Assembly: GCA_963765705.1 (NCBI GenBank)
Contig: CAVXXJ010000013.1
Coordinates: 673,865 to 737,864 of the forward strand
Source: Gaiellasilicea sp963765705
GTDB taxonomy: Bacteria > Actinomycetota > Thermoleophilia > Gaiellales > Gaiellaceae
DNA: 64,000 bases
Direction of reading: 5' to 3'
Of the stretch, positions 1 to 9,115 are shown piece after piece (the stretch's first letter is position 1; each line of letters opens with the position of its first letter). A model generated the notes under the pieces. It worked only from the letters and a program-made list of their open reading frames with translations, did no database searches and was not told the origin of the DNA. The position numbers were made by a program, and so were the translations under genes.

Positions 1-1263
1 CGGCGCCTCCTGATCGCGCGGCGCGCGTGCGACGAGATCCGGGCACGGATCCCCGGCTACGGCGCGATCGACGATCCCGCGTTCATCGTAGATCTCGTCG
101 ACGTGAACGCGGCCACCATCGGCCGCCTGGCGAGCAGCTTCGAGCACGACGAGCCGGCGTCGCTCGAGGCCTCACGGGTCCTGCGCGAGGCGGCTGCTCG
201 CCGCGCCGAGGCCAGCATCACGTTGTCCGACTTCCTACAAGCGTTCCGCGTCACGCAGGAGGTCGTCTGGGCCGCCGTGGTGCAGCTCGTCGAGCGCGGC
301 GTGGTGAACCCGACGACCGCCGTGGCGTGCGCGGGCTACCTCATGAAGTACGTCGACCACGTCGCCACCCATGCGGCGGAGGCGTACCTCGAGGGCGACC
401 GCCGCGACCTCGCCCGCCGCGAGCGGGTCGCCGCAGGGCTGCTGGAGGACTGCTTGGCAGGCGTCCCCCCGACCTCGCCCGAGCGCGAGGTCATGGCCGG
501 CGCCGCCGGTCTCGGACCCAACCGCCCCTGCGTGGTGGTCGTGGCCCGCGGGGCGCCGGGCGTCACGGACGCCCTGGACTTCGCCGCGAGACGGCTGGTC
601 CGCGCCGCCGGGCCGCTGCTCAGCCCGCTGGTCGTCGTCCGCCAGGGCGAGATCGTGATCATCGCGTCCCTCGAGGCGACGACGCCCGACACGTTCGCGC
701 GAGGCGTCGAGCGCGCGCGGCACGCCCTCGCGGACGAGGGCCTGCCCCTGGCGATCGGCGTGAGCCTCCCGAAGCCGGGGAGCGATCGCGTGGCCGAGGG
801 GTACCACGAGGCGCGCATCGGGGCTACCCATGCCGACCAGGCCGGGGGCATGGTGTGCATCGGCGAGCTGCGACCGTTCGAGTACCTGGTGCTCCGGGGA
901 GTCGGCGATCCCGTACTCCGCGAGCTCGTCACGCCGGCGCTGGCCGAGTTCATCGAGGAGGAAGCGGCGGGCGACGGCGCGCTCATCGCCACGCTCGAGG
1001 CGTACGCCGCGGCGGACCTCAAGCCGCGCGTGGCGGCTCAGCGCCTCGGCATCCACGTCAACACGATGCACTATCGCCTCAGTCGCATCGCCGAGCGGAC
1101 CGGCGTGGACGCCCGGCACGTGGACGGGCTTATGCAGATGCTGACCGTGGTCCGCGGGCTCACGCCCATAAGGCTGGAGCAGCAGGCCGAGCCCCGTCCC
1201 ATCTTCCAGCGGAGCGAGAACGGCTCAGATGCTCTCGCCGAGGGCCTCCAGGAATGGTCCTAG
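1..1263 (+). CDS. PucR/CdaR-type transcriptional regulator (5' end outside window)
   Basis: The frame is open from base 1, so the N-terminus lies upstream; the first in-window GTG at 103 would cut into conserved sequence. The N-terminal part (IRARIPGYGAIDDPAF and the helical stretch after it) resembles the RsbRD-like region of PucR-family regulators. The C-terminus has the PucR-type helix-turn-helix (LKPRVAAQRLGIHVNTMHYRLSRI, about 50 residues before the end), which binds DNA in this family. A second member of the family lies at 49933. The target is unknown. The next gene is on the opposite strand, so no operon partner is visible. Confidence 0.8.
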   Translation, partial: RRLLIARRACDEIRARIPGYGAIDDPAFIVDLVDVNAATIGRLASSFEHDEPASLEASRVLREAAARRAEASITLSDFLQAFRVTQEVVWAAVVQLVERGVVNPTTAVACAGYLMKYVDHVATHAAEAYLEGDRRDLARRERVAAGLLEDCLAGVPPTSPEREVMAGAAGLGPNRPCVVVVARGAPGVTDALDFAARRLVRAAGPLLSPLVVVRQGEIVIIASLEATTPDTFARGVERARHALADEGLPLAIGVSLPKPGSDRVAEGYHEARIGATHADQAGGMVCIGELRPFEYLVLRGVGDPVLRELVTPALAEFIEEEAAGDGALIATLEAYAAADLKPRVAAQRLGIHVNTMHYRLSRIAERTGVDARHVDGLMQMLTVVRGLTPIRLEQQAEPRPIFQRSENGSDALAEGLQEWS

Positions 1264-1267
1264 CCGG

Positions 1268-1483
1268 TCATCCAAGGGCGAGAAGGCTGACGGCCGCGGC
1301 AGCGAGCCCGAGTCCGGCGAGTTGCGTCCTCCCGATGCGCTCGGCCAGGAAGCCGCGCGCGAGCAGCACGGTGCCGGCGGGGTAGAGCGCGGTGATCACT
1401 GCCACGACGGCGAGGCCGCCGAGGAAGTCCGCAGCGCCGTAGGCGAGCGAGCCTGCCAGGGCGAGCACCAACGCGCCGGTCAC
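1268..1483 (-). pseudogene. EamA/DMT-family transporter remnant with internal deletion
   Basis: This 71-codon frame starts at GTG 1483. It joins a typical DMT N-terminus (LAGSLAYGAADFLGGLA, first transmembrane segment) directly to a typical DMT C-terminus (ITALYPAGTVLLARGFLAERIGRTQLAGLGLAAAAVSLLALG region). Full-length members have about 280-300 residues and ten helices; here about 200 residues are missing and the frame is kept. This could be a genuine in-frame deletion remnant or an assembly collapse. A functional transporter is not expected from it. Confidence 0.6.
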
Positions 1484-1517
1484 CGCAACGACTGTAAGTC
1501 GCGGCGCTCATCTCGGC

Positions 1518-2431
1518 CTACTCGCCGCGCAGCAGCGCGCGCAGGTCGGCCACCGGCCCCAGATGCTGCAGCTTGTCCGGGTTGACGATCGAGCTGCACG
1601 CCCTGGATCTGGCCGTCGGCGATGTCGAGCGTCATCACGCCCATCACCCTGCCGTCGCGGTCGAGCAACACCGCGCCCGGCTGCCCGTTGACCTCCTGGC
1701 GGCGCGAGGTGAAGCCGCCGGCCAGCCGCTGGAGCCGCGCGAACCCCGCCGACAGCGCGCGCGACACCTTGCGGCGGCCGTGGAGCGCACGCGCGAGGGC
1801 GGGCGCCTTGCCGCCGCCGTCGCCCTGGAGCACGACGTCGTGGGCCAGCAGCTCCTCCAGCCCTTGAAGGTCGCCCTCGTCGGCGGCCGCGAAGAAGCGG
1901 GTTGCGAGCTCCTCTCGCTGCTCGCGCGAGGCCTCGAACCGGGGGCGCCGCTCCTCGACGTGGCGGCGGGCCCGCGTCGCGAGCTGGCGGGCGTTCTGCG
2001 CGCTCGTGCCGATGATCGTCCGCGATCCGGTCGTAGGGCTCGTCGAACACCTCGCGCAGCAGGAACGCGGCGCGCTGCTCGGGCGACAGGCTCTCGAGCA
2101 CGACGAGGAAGGCGACCGACAGCGAATCCGCCATCTCGACCTTGCGCGCGGGATCGTCGTCGGCACTCGCCACGAGCGGCTCCGGCAGCCAGTCGCCCAC
2201 GTAGATCTCGCGGCGGACCCGCGCCGAGCGAAGGTGGTCGAGCGAGAGGCGGGAGACGACCGTCGACAGGTACGCGCGCGGCGACTCGATCCGCTCGCCG
2301 CCGTCGCGCGCCCGGTGGAGGCGGAGGAACCCCTCCTGCACCACGTCCTCGGCCTCGCTCACGCTGCCGAGCATCCGGTAGGCGATCCCGAACGCGGACG
2401 GGCGGAGCTGGTCGAACTCCTCCTCGGTCAT
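1518..2431 (-). CDS. ECF41 (SigJ-like) RNA polymerase sigma factor, frameshifted as sequenced
   Basis: Regions 2 and 4 of an extracytoplasmic-function sigma factor (RPSAFGIAYRMLGS, SEAEDVVQEGFLRLHR) are followed by a SnoaL-like C-terminal extension. All three motifs described for the ECF41 group are encoded: WLPEP (residues 81-85), DGGGK, and NPDKL near the C-terminus. The last two are reached only after correcting one inserted base near 2013 and another near 1590; the corrected frame ends at TAG 1518-1520. Three bases upstream is a NAD-dependent epimerase gene, matching the ECF41 context in which a carboxymuconolactone decarboxylase, oxidoreductase or epimerase neighbours the sigma factor. 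The extension is known to modulate activity in place of a classical anti-sigma factor. Confidence 0.88.
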
Positions 2432-2434
2432 CGC

Positions 2435-3401
2435 TCAGCCCAGTCCCTGCGCGAAGCCCTGCCGCCAGCTCGGATACCGGGGCTGCCAGCCGAGCTCGCG
2501 CTTCGCCTTCGCGTTCGAGGCGCCCCGCGTCTCGGTCAGCATCGCGGTCGCCGCCTCGCCGGCCAGGAGCCGCCCGAGCCAGCGCGGCACGCGCCGCGGC
2601 GGTTCGGCGTCCAGCGCGCTCGCCAGCACCGGCAGCCACTCCCGCATGGGCGCGGGCTCGTCGTCGACGACGTAGTAGACGCCCGGCCGGCCGCGCTCGA
2701 CCGCGGCGACGGTCGCCGCTGCGGCGTCCTCGATGTGGATGTACGACATGACGCCACCGCCGTCGCCGACGATCGGGAACTTGCGCTTGCGGATCGGCGC
2801 CGCCATCTGCGCGTCCGGAGCCTTGCTGATCGAGGTCCCGGGACCGTAGAAGCCGCCGTAGCGCAACGCGAGGCCCTCGCCCCACTCGATCGTCGTCACC
2901 GCCTGCTCCAGATAGAGGTACGCCGCCTGCACCGTCCGCAGCGCCGCCGGCGGGTCGTTGGGCTCGAGGGGATCGGCCTCGGTCTTCACCGGCCCGCCCG
3001 TGTGGGCGAAGCGGAACGCCCCGAAGCTCTGCGCGACGAAGCGCCGTGCGCCCACCGCGCGGCCGGCGGCCAGCAGGTGGTCCGTCGCCTCGGTCCGCAG
3101 CCGGTTGGTCATGGTCGCCGCGGAGGAGCGGTCGGGGCGCCGCGCTTCGCGGATGCGCATCTGCCCGGACAGCGCCGTGAGCTGATGCACGATCACCTCG
3201 GGCTCGGCCGACGCCACCGCTTGGGCGACCGCGTCCGGATCGAGGGCGTCGGCCACGACGGGCCGCGCTCCCAGGCTGCGCACCAGATCCTGCTTCGACG
3301 CGCTCCTCGTCATCCCGACCACATCGTGGCCATTCGCGCACGAGCTGCGGGAGGAGGGCTTTGCCGAGGGCGCCGGTGGCGCCGGCTACGAAGATCTTCA
3401 T
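2435..3401 (-). CDS. NAD(P)-dependent epimerase/dehydratase, ECF41 partner
   Basis: An extended short-chain dehydrogenase-type protein of about 320 residues. It starts at ATG 3401 with an AAGGAG ribosome site and has the Rossmann motif GATGALGKALL. The rest (VVGMTRSASKQDLVRSLGA onward, SFGAFRF, ALRYGGFYGPG, YIHIEDAA) follows in another frame after a single inserted G near 3325. The C-terminal KRELGWQPRYPSW motif is typical of NAD-epimerases. The substrate is unknown. The gene precedes the ECF41 sigma factor by three bases, so they are probably co-transcribed, and the epimerase is the likely regulatory target or partner of that sigma factor. Confidence 0.82.
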
Positions 3402-3511
3402 GACGGCTCCTTTGTCTTTATGCCCCAGAGACGAGAGAGGGGCGGCGCGTGTGACAGTGCCCTGGCCGGGTGGACGTTCGCGCTGATCTCAGCGAGGATG
3501 CACCGAGACCG

Positions 3512-4168
3512 ATGCGACTCGACCTGGGCAGTCCCGTCCGCTGCACCGACGACGACTTCGGTGAGCTGGCCGACGTCGTGATCGATCCCGAGACGCGGCG
3601 CGTGACGCATCTGGTCGTCCAGCCGCACCAGCGGAGCGAGGAGCCGCGGCTCGTGCCCATCGACCGGGTCCGCGCCGGAGAGGGCTCGACGCTCGCGTTG
3701 ATCTGCACGGTCGCGGAGACAGGTGAGCTCGAGCTCGTCCGGGAGTCGGCGTACCTGCGACTGGGCGAGGTGCCGGTCGCGGATCCCGATTGGGACGTCG
3801 GCATCGAGGACCCGCTGGTGATCCCTCCCTATACGGGGACGGACACCTTCGGTGCCGGCTCCATCTACGTCGACCCCCACGTGATGGTGAGCTACGACCG
3901 GATTCCGATGGGCGACGTCGAGATCCGCCGCGCGAGCGGCGTGATGTCCTCGGACGGGCATCACCTCGGCCATGTCGAAGGATTCGTCCTCGACGGCGAG
4001 CAGCAGATCGCCCACCTCGTGCTCGAGCGCGGCCATCTCTGGGGGCGGCGGGAGGTCGTGATCCCGGCGGACGCGGTCGCCCGCGTGGAGAACGACGCGG
4101 TCGTGCTGACCCTGTCCAAGGATGCGGTCGCGGACCTTCCCTCGGCTCGCGTCCATCGCCACCGCTAG
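3512..4168 (+). CDS. Double PRC-barrel domain protein
   Basis: The protein has about 218 residues from ATG 3512, whose start MRLDLGSPVRC is typical of PRC-barrel proteins; an in-frame GTG at 3470 is possible. Two PRC-barrel-like repeats are visible: residues about 1-80 (DDFGELADVVIDPETRRVTHLVVQ) and about 140-205 (SSDGHHLGHVEGFVLDGEQQIAHLVLERGHLWGRREVVIP). PRC-barrel domains occur in ribosome maturation and in stress-linked proteins of actinobacteria. The specific role is unknown. The frame is intact. The gene diverges from the epimerase gene at 3401. Confidence 0.72.
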   Translation: MRLDLGSPVRCTDDDFGELADVVIDPETRRVTHLVVQPHQRSEEPRLVPIDRVRAGEGSTLALICTVAETGELELVRESAYLRLGEVPVADPDWDVGIEDPLVIPPYTGTDTFGAGSIYVDPHVMVSYDRIPMGDVEIRRASGVMSSDGHHLGHVEGFVLDGEQQIAHLVLERGHLWGRREVVIPADAVARVENDAVVLTLSKDAVADLPSARVHRHR

Positions 4169-4287
4169 CTGAGCACCGAACCGATCCTCACCCGCACGCG
4201 TACCGCCTGCACCGATCGCTCCACTCGCCAGCCCCGCTCGGGCCGCTCGGAGCGAAGACCGATGCCGTACGAAGCGAGGCATAGGAC

Positions 4288-5269
4288 GTGCTCGACGACG
4301 CGCACGCGTACTGGCTCCGCGCCCCCGGGCGCGGGGAGATCCGCCCCGTCGTGCTGCCCGAGCCGGGGAGCGGTGACGTGGTGGTCCGCACGCTGCGGTC
4401 CGGGGTCAGCCGCGGCACCGAGACGCTGGTGTTCCGGGGCGGCGTGCCGCCCGAGCCAGTACGCGACGATGCGCGCGCCGTTCCAGGACGGGGAGTTCCC
4501 CGGGCCGGTCAAGTACGGCTACCTGAGCGTCGGCGCGGTCGAGGAAGGGCCGCCGGAGCTGCGCGGCCGGACGGTCTTCTGCCTGTACCCGCACCAGACG
4601 GCGTACGTGGTGCCGGCCGGCGCCGTGACCGTCGTGCCCGACGACGTGCCGCCCGCGCGCGCCGTGCTCGCCGGCACCGTCGAGACCGCGGTCAACGCGC
4701 TGTGGGACGCGGCTCCGCTGCTCGGCGACCGCGTCGCCGTCGTCGGCGCCGGGATGGTCGGCTGTTGCGTCGCGCGCCTGCTCGCCCGGTACCCGGCGGT
4801 CGAGGTCACGCTCGTCGACGTGGACGCGTCCCGCGCCGGGGTGGCGGACGCGCTCGGGGTCGGCTTTTCCAGCCCGGAGGACGCCGCCGGCGGATGCGAC
4901 CTGGTCGTGCACACGAGCGCGACCTCGGCCGGGCTCCAGCGCTCGCTGGAGCTGCTCGCGCCCGAGGGCACGGTGCTCGACCTCAGCTGGTACGGCGACG
5001 CCGAGGTGACGCTCTCGCTCGGCGGCGCGTTCCACACGGGCCGCCTCGGGCTGCGCGCCAGCCAGGTCGGGACGGTGTCCCCTGCCCGGAGCGCGCGGCG
5101 CACGACGGCCGACCGGCTGGCCCTCGCCCTCGACCTGCTGCGCGACCCCGCCTTCGACGCGATCGTCACGGGCGAGTCGCGCTTCGAGGATCTGCCCGGC
5201 GTCATGGAGCGCCTGGCCGCGGGGAGCCTCACCGCGCTCTGTCACACCATCACGTACGACGGGGGCTAG
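4288..5269 (+). CDS. Non-zinc MDR-family dehydrogenase, first gene of the pterin/lipid operon
   Basis: A medium-chain dehydrogenase/reductase of about 325 residues starting at GTG 4288. The GroES-like N-terminus (VLPEPGSGDVVVRTLRSGVSRGTETLVF) and the rest (PSQYATMRAPFQDGEF onward) are in different frames because of one extra G near 4451. The Rossmann motif AVVGAGMVGCCVARLL lies mid-protein and the end is the TAG at 5269. The usual catalytic zinc cysteine is replaced by the SGVSRGTE sequence, as in BchC-like members, so it probably acts as a non-zinc oxidoreductase. The gene is three bases upstream of a PTPS homologue and opens a chain of overlapping genes. The substrate is unknown. Confidence 0.8.
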
Positions 5270-5272
5270 CGC

Positions 5273-5656
5273 GTGTTCAGCGTCACCGTGCGCGACCACA
5301 TGATGATCGCCCACAGCCTGCGCGGCGAGGTGTTCGGGCCCGCGCAGCGGCTGCACGGCGCGACGTACGTCGTCGACGCCACCTTCCGCCGGGCCGCCCT
5401 GGACGCCGACGGCATCGTGATCGACATCGGCCGCGCCGCCGAGGCGCTTCACGACGTCGTGGCCGCGCTCGGCTACCGCAACCTCGACGACGAGCCGGAC
5501 TTCGCGGGCCAGAACACCACCACCGAGGTGCTCGCGCGGGTCGTCGCGGACCGGCTCGCCGACGCGCTGGGCGACGTCGTATCGGAGCTCGATGGAATAG
5601 ACGTGACGCTTCGGGAGTCCCATGTCGCGTGGGCGACCTACGAGCGACGGCTGTGA
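5273..5656 (+). CDS. 6-pyruvoyl-tetrahydropterin synthase/QueD-like protein with degenerate active site
   Basis: An intact 127-residue T-fold protein of normal family length, starting at GTG 5273. PTPS/QueD enzymes act on 7,8-dihydroneopterin triphosphate using three zinc histidines and a Cys/Asp/His set. Here the two zinc histidines in AHSL (14) and RLHGATY (28) remain. The third becomes Ala30, the catalytic Cys becomes Ala24, and the LDH motif becomes LGY (Gly67, Tyr68). The substrate-anchoring Glu in TLRESH is kept. The protein may bind a pterin or purine-derived compound or catalyse a different reaction. Its stop overlaps the start of the glycosyltransferase gene. Confidence 0.85.
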   Translation: MFSVTVRDHMMIAHSLRGEVFGPAQRLHGATYVVDATFRRAALDADGIVIDIGRAAEALHDVVAALGYRNLDDEPDFAGQNTTTEVLARVVADRLADALGDVVSELDGIDVTLRESHVAWATYERRL

Positions 5657-6705
5657 ACGAGGTCTACGTCATCGTTCCCGAGGGGATCGACGACCCCGCG
5701 CGGCCGAGCGGTGGCAACACGTACGACCGCCGGGTCTGCCGACGGGCTGGGCGCGCTCGGCTGGTCGGTGCGCGAGCACGCCGTGCCCGGCGCCTGGCCG
5801 CGGCCCGGCGCGGCGGGGCACGCCGCCCTCGCGCGCGTAATCGAGCGGATCCCGGACGGCGCGGTGGTGCTGCTCGACGGGCTGATCGCGTCCGCCGCCC
5901 CCGAGGCGCTCGTGCCGGAGGCGCGCCGGCTCCGGCAGGTCGTCCTCGTGCACATGCCGCTCGGCCACCGCCCGGCGCGCGATGAGGTCGGGCCGCGAGG
6001 GCGCGGTCCTCGCGGCGGCCGCCGCCGTCGTCACGACCAGCGCCTGGACCCGGCGGCGGCTGGAGGAGCTATACGCGCTGCCGGCCGACCGCGTGCACGT
6101 GGCCGAGCCCGGCGTCGACGCCGCCGGCGTCGCGCCGGGAACGGCAGCCGGCGACGCGCTGCTGTGCGTCGCGGCGGTCACGCCCGACAAGGGCCACGAC
6201 GTGCTCCTCGACGGGCTCGCGAGCGCAACGGACCTGTCCTGGCGCTGCGCGTGCGTGGGCAGCCTGGACCGGGACCCGGCGTTCGCCGACGACGTGCGGC
6301 GCCGCGCGCGCGAGCTCGGCGACCGCGTGCGCTTCGCGGGACCGCGCACCGGCGCGGACCTCGACCGCGCGTACGCCGCCGCGGACCTGCTCGTGCTCGC
6401 CTCGCACGCCGAGACGTACGGGATGGTCGTCACCGAGGCGCTGGCCCGCGGCGTGCCGGTCCTCGCCGCCGAGGTCGGCGGGATCACGGAGGCGCTCGGG
6501 CACGGGGACGACGGCACACGCCCGGGGCTGCTGGTCCCGCCCGGCGACCCGGCCGCCCTCGGCGCCGCGCTGCGGCGCTGGCTCGGGCGATGCCGACCTG
6601 CGCGATCGCCTCCGGCGGGCCGCCCGGGAGCGGCGCGCGTCGCTGCGCGGGTGGCCGGCCACCACGTCCGTCCTCGCCGGCGTCCTCGCGGGAGCGGCGC
6701 GATGA
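5653..6705 (+). CDS. GT4-family glycosyltransferase (three frameshifts)
   Basis: Starts at GTG 5653, overlapping the upstream TGA by four bases, with VNEVYVIVPEGIDDPARPSGGNTYDRR. The reading continues after an extra C near 5740, again near 5985, and after a break near 6590 ends at TGA 6703-6705. GT-B fold features are clear: SGGN near the N-terminus, VAEPGVDAAGVAPG, AAVTPDKGHDVLLDGL, and the donor-binding stretch LLVLASHAETYGMVVTEALARGVPV. GT4 enzymes transfer a sugar from a nucleotide donor with retention. In this operon the acceptor is presumably a lipid or the pterin-like moiety; that part is inference. Confidence 0.82.
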
Positions 6706-7510
6706 CCGCGACGGCCATCCGCGTCACCCCGGAGTGGCTCGACCTGCGCGAGCCGGCCGACGCGGCGGCGCGCTCGAGCGAGCTCGCGGAACGCCTCGCG
6801 CGGCACCTCCCGGCCGGCGCCTCTCGTGATCCACGACCTCGGCGGCGGCAGCGGCGCGATGGGCCGCTGGCTCGCGCCGCGGCTCCCCGGGCCGCAACAC
6901 TGGGTGGTGCACGACCGGGACCCGCGCCTGCTGGAGCTCGCCGCGGCGACCTCCGAGGTCGCGGCGGCGGTCCGACATCACCCGGCTGTCGCCCGGCGAT
7001 CTCGCCGGCGCCGACCTCGTCACCGCCTCCGCGCTGCTCGACCTGCTGACCGCGGACGAACTCGCCCGCATGCTCGCCGCCTGCGCCGGGCTGCCGATGC
7101 TGCTCGCGCTGACCGTCGTCGGCCGCGTCACCCTGACCCCGGCGGAGCCCCTCGACGCGCGCGTGGCGGCCGCGTTCAACGCTCACCAACGCCGGGCGCG
7201 GCTGGGGCCCGGCGCCGCCGCGGCCGCTGTCCACCATCTCCGGCCGTCGCGGCCGGCATTCGGTCACGCGAGCGCGGCCGCGCGGCCGCCCCGGTTGAGG
7301 TCATCGTCCGGTCGAGCCCTTGGCGCCTCGATGCGGCCGACGCCGACCTCGACTGCCGAGTGGGCCGACGGGTGGATCAGCGCTGCCCGCGAGCAGGACC
7401 CGTCGCTCGCCGGCGAGGCGAGCGCGTACCTGGACCGGCGGCTCGCGCAGGCTGCCGCCGGGGAGCTCGCCGTCACCGTCGACCATGCCGACGTGCTGGC
7501 GCTGCCGTGA
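6702..7510 (+). CDS. Class I SAM-dependent methyltransferase (frameshifted)
   Basis: Starts at ATG 6702 inside the preceding stop (ATGA) with MTATAIRVTPEWLDLREPAD. The SAM-binding motif I appears as VIHDLGGGSGAMGRWLAPRLP after a frame change near 6830, followed by WVVHDRDPRLLELA. The C-terminal part (ADLVTASALLDLLTADELARML, EWADGWISAAREQDP) ends at 7510. At least three small indels are needed. The acceptor is unknown. Position inside the overlapping chain implies a step in the same pathway as the PTPS-like and GT4 proteins. Confidence 0.75.
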
Positions 7511-8433
7511 CCGCCGCCCGCCTCGCCGCCGCGGGCGCGACGCTCGCCGTCCTCGTCTGGCTCGTCGGCACCGGCCCGTTCCTCGACGGCCTGCGCACCG
7601 TCGACGGCGGCGCGCTGGCGGCCGCGTCGGGCCTTGCCGTCCTGACCACCGTGTGCTGCGCCTGGCGCTGGAAGACCGTGGCCCGCGGCCTCGGCGTCGA
7701 CCTGCCGCTGGGGAACGCGGTGGCCGCGTACTACCGCTCGCTCTTCCTCAACGTCACGCTGCCCGGCGGGGTGGTGGGCGACGTCCACCGCGGGATCAGC
7801 CACGGCCGCGAGACGAGCGACGTCGGCCGCGGGCTGCGCGCCGTCGCGTGGGAGCGCTCGGCCGGGCAGGTCGTGCAGGTCGTCCTCACCGTCGCCGTGC
7901 TCCTCGTCCTGCCGTCGCCGGTGCGGCCGGTCATGCCGCTCGTCGCGCTCGCGCTGCTCATCGCCGCAGCCGCGTTCGCGCTGGCGATGCGCGTATGGCC
8001 CGGCGTCGGGACGTCGCGGTGGGCGCGGCTGCGCGGCGCCGCGGCCCGTGACGTGCGGGACGGGCTGCTCGTCCGGCGGGCGTGGCCGGCCGTCGCGCTC
8101 GCGTCGGCGCTGGTCGTCGCGGGCCACGCGGTCACGTTCCTGATCGCCGCGCACACCGCGGGCGCGACCGCGCCGCCGTCGGAGATGCTGCCGCTGGCGC
8201 TGCTCGTGCTCCTGGGCGCGGCGTTGCCCAACATCGGCGGCTGGGGCCCGCGCGAGGGCGTCACGGCGTGGGCGTTCGCCGCCGCCGGCCTGGGCGCGTC
8301 GCTCGGGGTCGCCACCGCGGTCGTGTATGGCGTGATGGTGTTCGTCGCCAGCCTGCCGGGCGCCGCCGTCCTCGTGGCGGGCTGGGTGTACCGCGCCCGG
8401 GCGACGCCGGCGATCGGAGCCCCTGGTGCCTGA
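7507..8433 (+). CDS. Lysylphosphatidylglycerol synthase/flippase-like membrane protein (UPF0104 type)
   Basis: An intact 308-residue protein from GTG 7507, overlapping the methyltransferase stop. It has about eight hydrophobic segments and the signature of the LPG-synthase transmembrane family (YYRSLFLNVTLPGGVVGDVHRG, WERSAGQ, LPNIGGWGPREGVTAWAF). Members include MprF-type flippase domains and relatives next to envelope glycolipid genes. It lacks the soluble aminoacyl-transferase domain. The likely role is movement or handling of the lipid product made by this operon at the cytoplasmic membrane. Confidence 0.85.
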   Translation: MTAARLAAAGATLAVLVWLVGTGPFLDGLRTVDGGALAAASGLAVLTTVCCAWRWKTVARGLGVDLPLGNAVAAYYRSLFLNVTLPGGVVGDVHRGISHGRETSDVGRGLRAVAWERSAGQVVQVVLTVAVLLVLPSPVRPVMPLVALALLIAAAAFALAMRVWPGVGTSRWARLRGAAARDVRDGLLVRRAWPAVALASALVVAGHAVTFLIAAHTAGATAPPSEMLPLALLVLLGAALPNIGGWGPREGVTAWAFAAAGLGASLGVATAVVYGVMVFVASLPGAAVLVAGWVYRARATPAIGAPGA

Positions 8434-9115
8434 CCGCCCGTACACGATGCTGAGCTGCAGCGTGTCGCTCGACGGCTACCTCGGCGACCAGACGCCGCGC
8501 CTCGCGCTGTCCAACGAGGCCGACTTCGACCGGGTCGACGAGGTGCGCGCGTCGTGCGACGCGATCATGGTCGGCGCGGTCACCGTGCGCACCGACAACC
8601 CGCGGCTGCTCGTCCGCTCGCAGGCCCGCCGCGACCTGCGCACCGCCCGCGGGCTCCCGGCGTCGCCGATGAAGATCACCGTGACGGAGCGGGCGGACCT
8701 CGACGTGGGCTCGAACTTCTTCACCGCCGGCGAGACGGAGAAGCTCGTCTACACCTCGAGCCCGCGGGTGGCCGACGCCCGAGCGCGGCTCGGGCCGGTG
8801 GCGACGGTCGTCGACGGCGGCCGGCGCGTGCGGATGCGCCGGCTCAGCGCGGACCTCGCCGACCGCGGCGTGGAGCGGCTCATGGTCGAGGGCGGCGGCA
8901 TCGTGCACACGCAGTTCCTGGCCGACGACCTCGTCGACGAGCTGCAGCTCGTCATCGCGCCCTTCTTCGTCGGCGACTCGAGCGCCCCGCGGTTCGTCAG
9001 CGACGCGCGCTTCCCCTGGCATGCGGGGCGCCGCGCGACGCTCGCCGAGACGCGCCAGATCGGCGACGTGGTGCTGCTGCGCTACGCGCTCTCCCCCCGG
9101 TTCCGGGACGCAATG
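8426..9115 (+). CDS. RibD C-terminal-like (DHFR-fold) reductase
   Basis: About 229 residues from GTG 8426, overlapping the flippase gene by eight bases. The fold is that of RibD-C/pyrimidine reductases: MLSCSVSLDGYLGD, CDAIMVGAVTVRTDNPRLLVR, RLMVEGGGIVHTQFL and DELQLVIAPFFVGD. This family reduces ribosylamino-pyrimidinones with NADPH in riboflavin and related pathways. As sequenced, the frame runs on into the CDP-alcohol phosphotransferase without a stop. Removing one C from the six-C run at about 9093-9098 ends the protein at TGA 9114-9116, overlapping the next ATG. The apparent fusion is therefore probably a homopolymer error. Confidence 0.85.

Noticed and set aside
1644..3401. A 585-codon minus-strand frame joining the epimerase start with sigma factor sequence
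   Set aside because: Only the first ~24 residues read as epimerase; the rest is out of frame. It results from the extra G near 3325.
2006..3403. Long plus-strand open frame opposite the epimerase and sigma factor genes
   Set aside because: It is an antisense shadow of GC-rich coding DNA with Arg/Ala/Gly-rich low-complexity translation and no motif. The same holds for 4406-5623, 8261-9910, 9583-10986 and similar frames.
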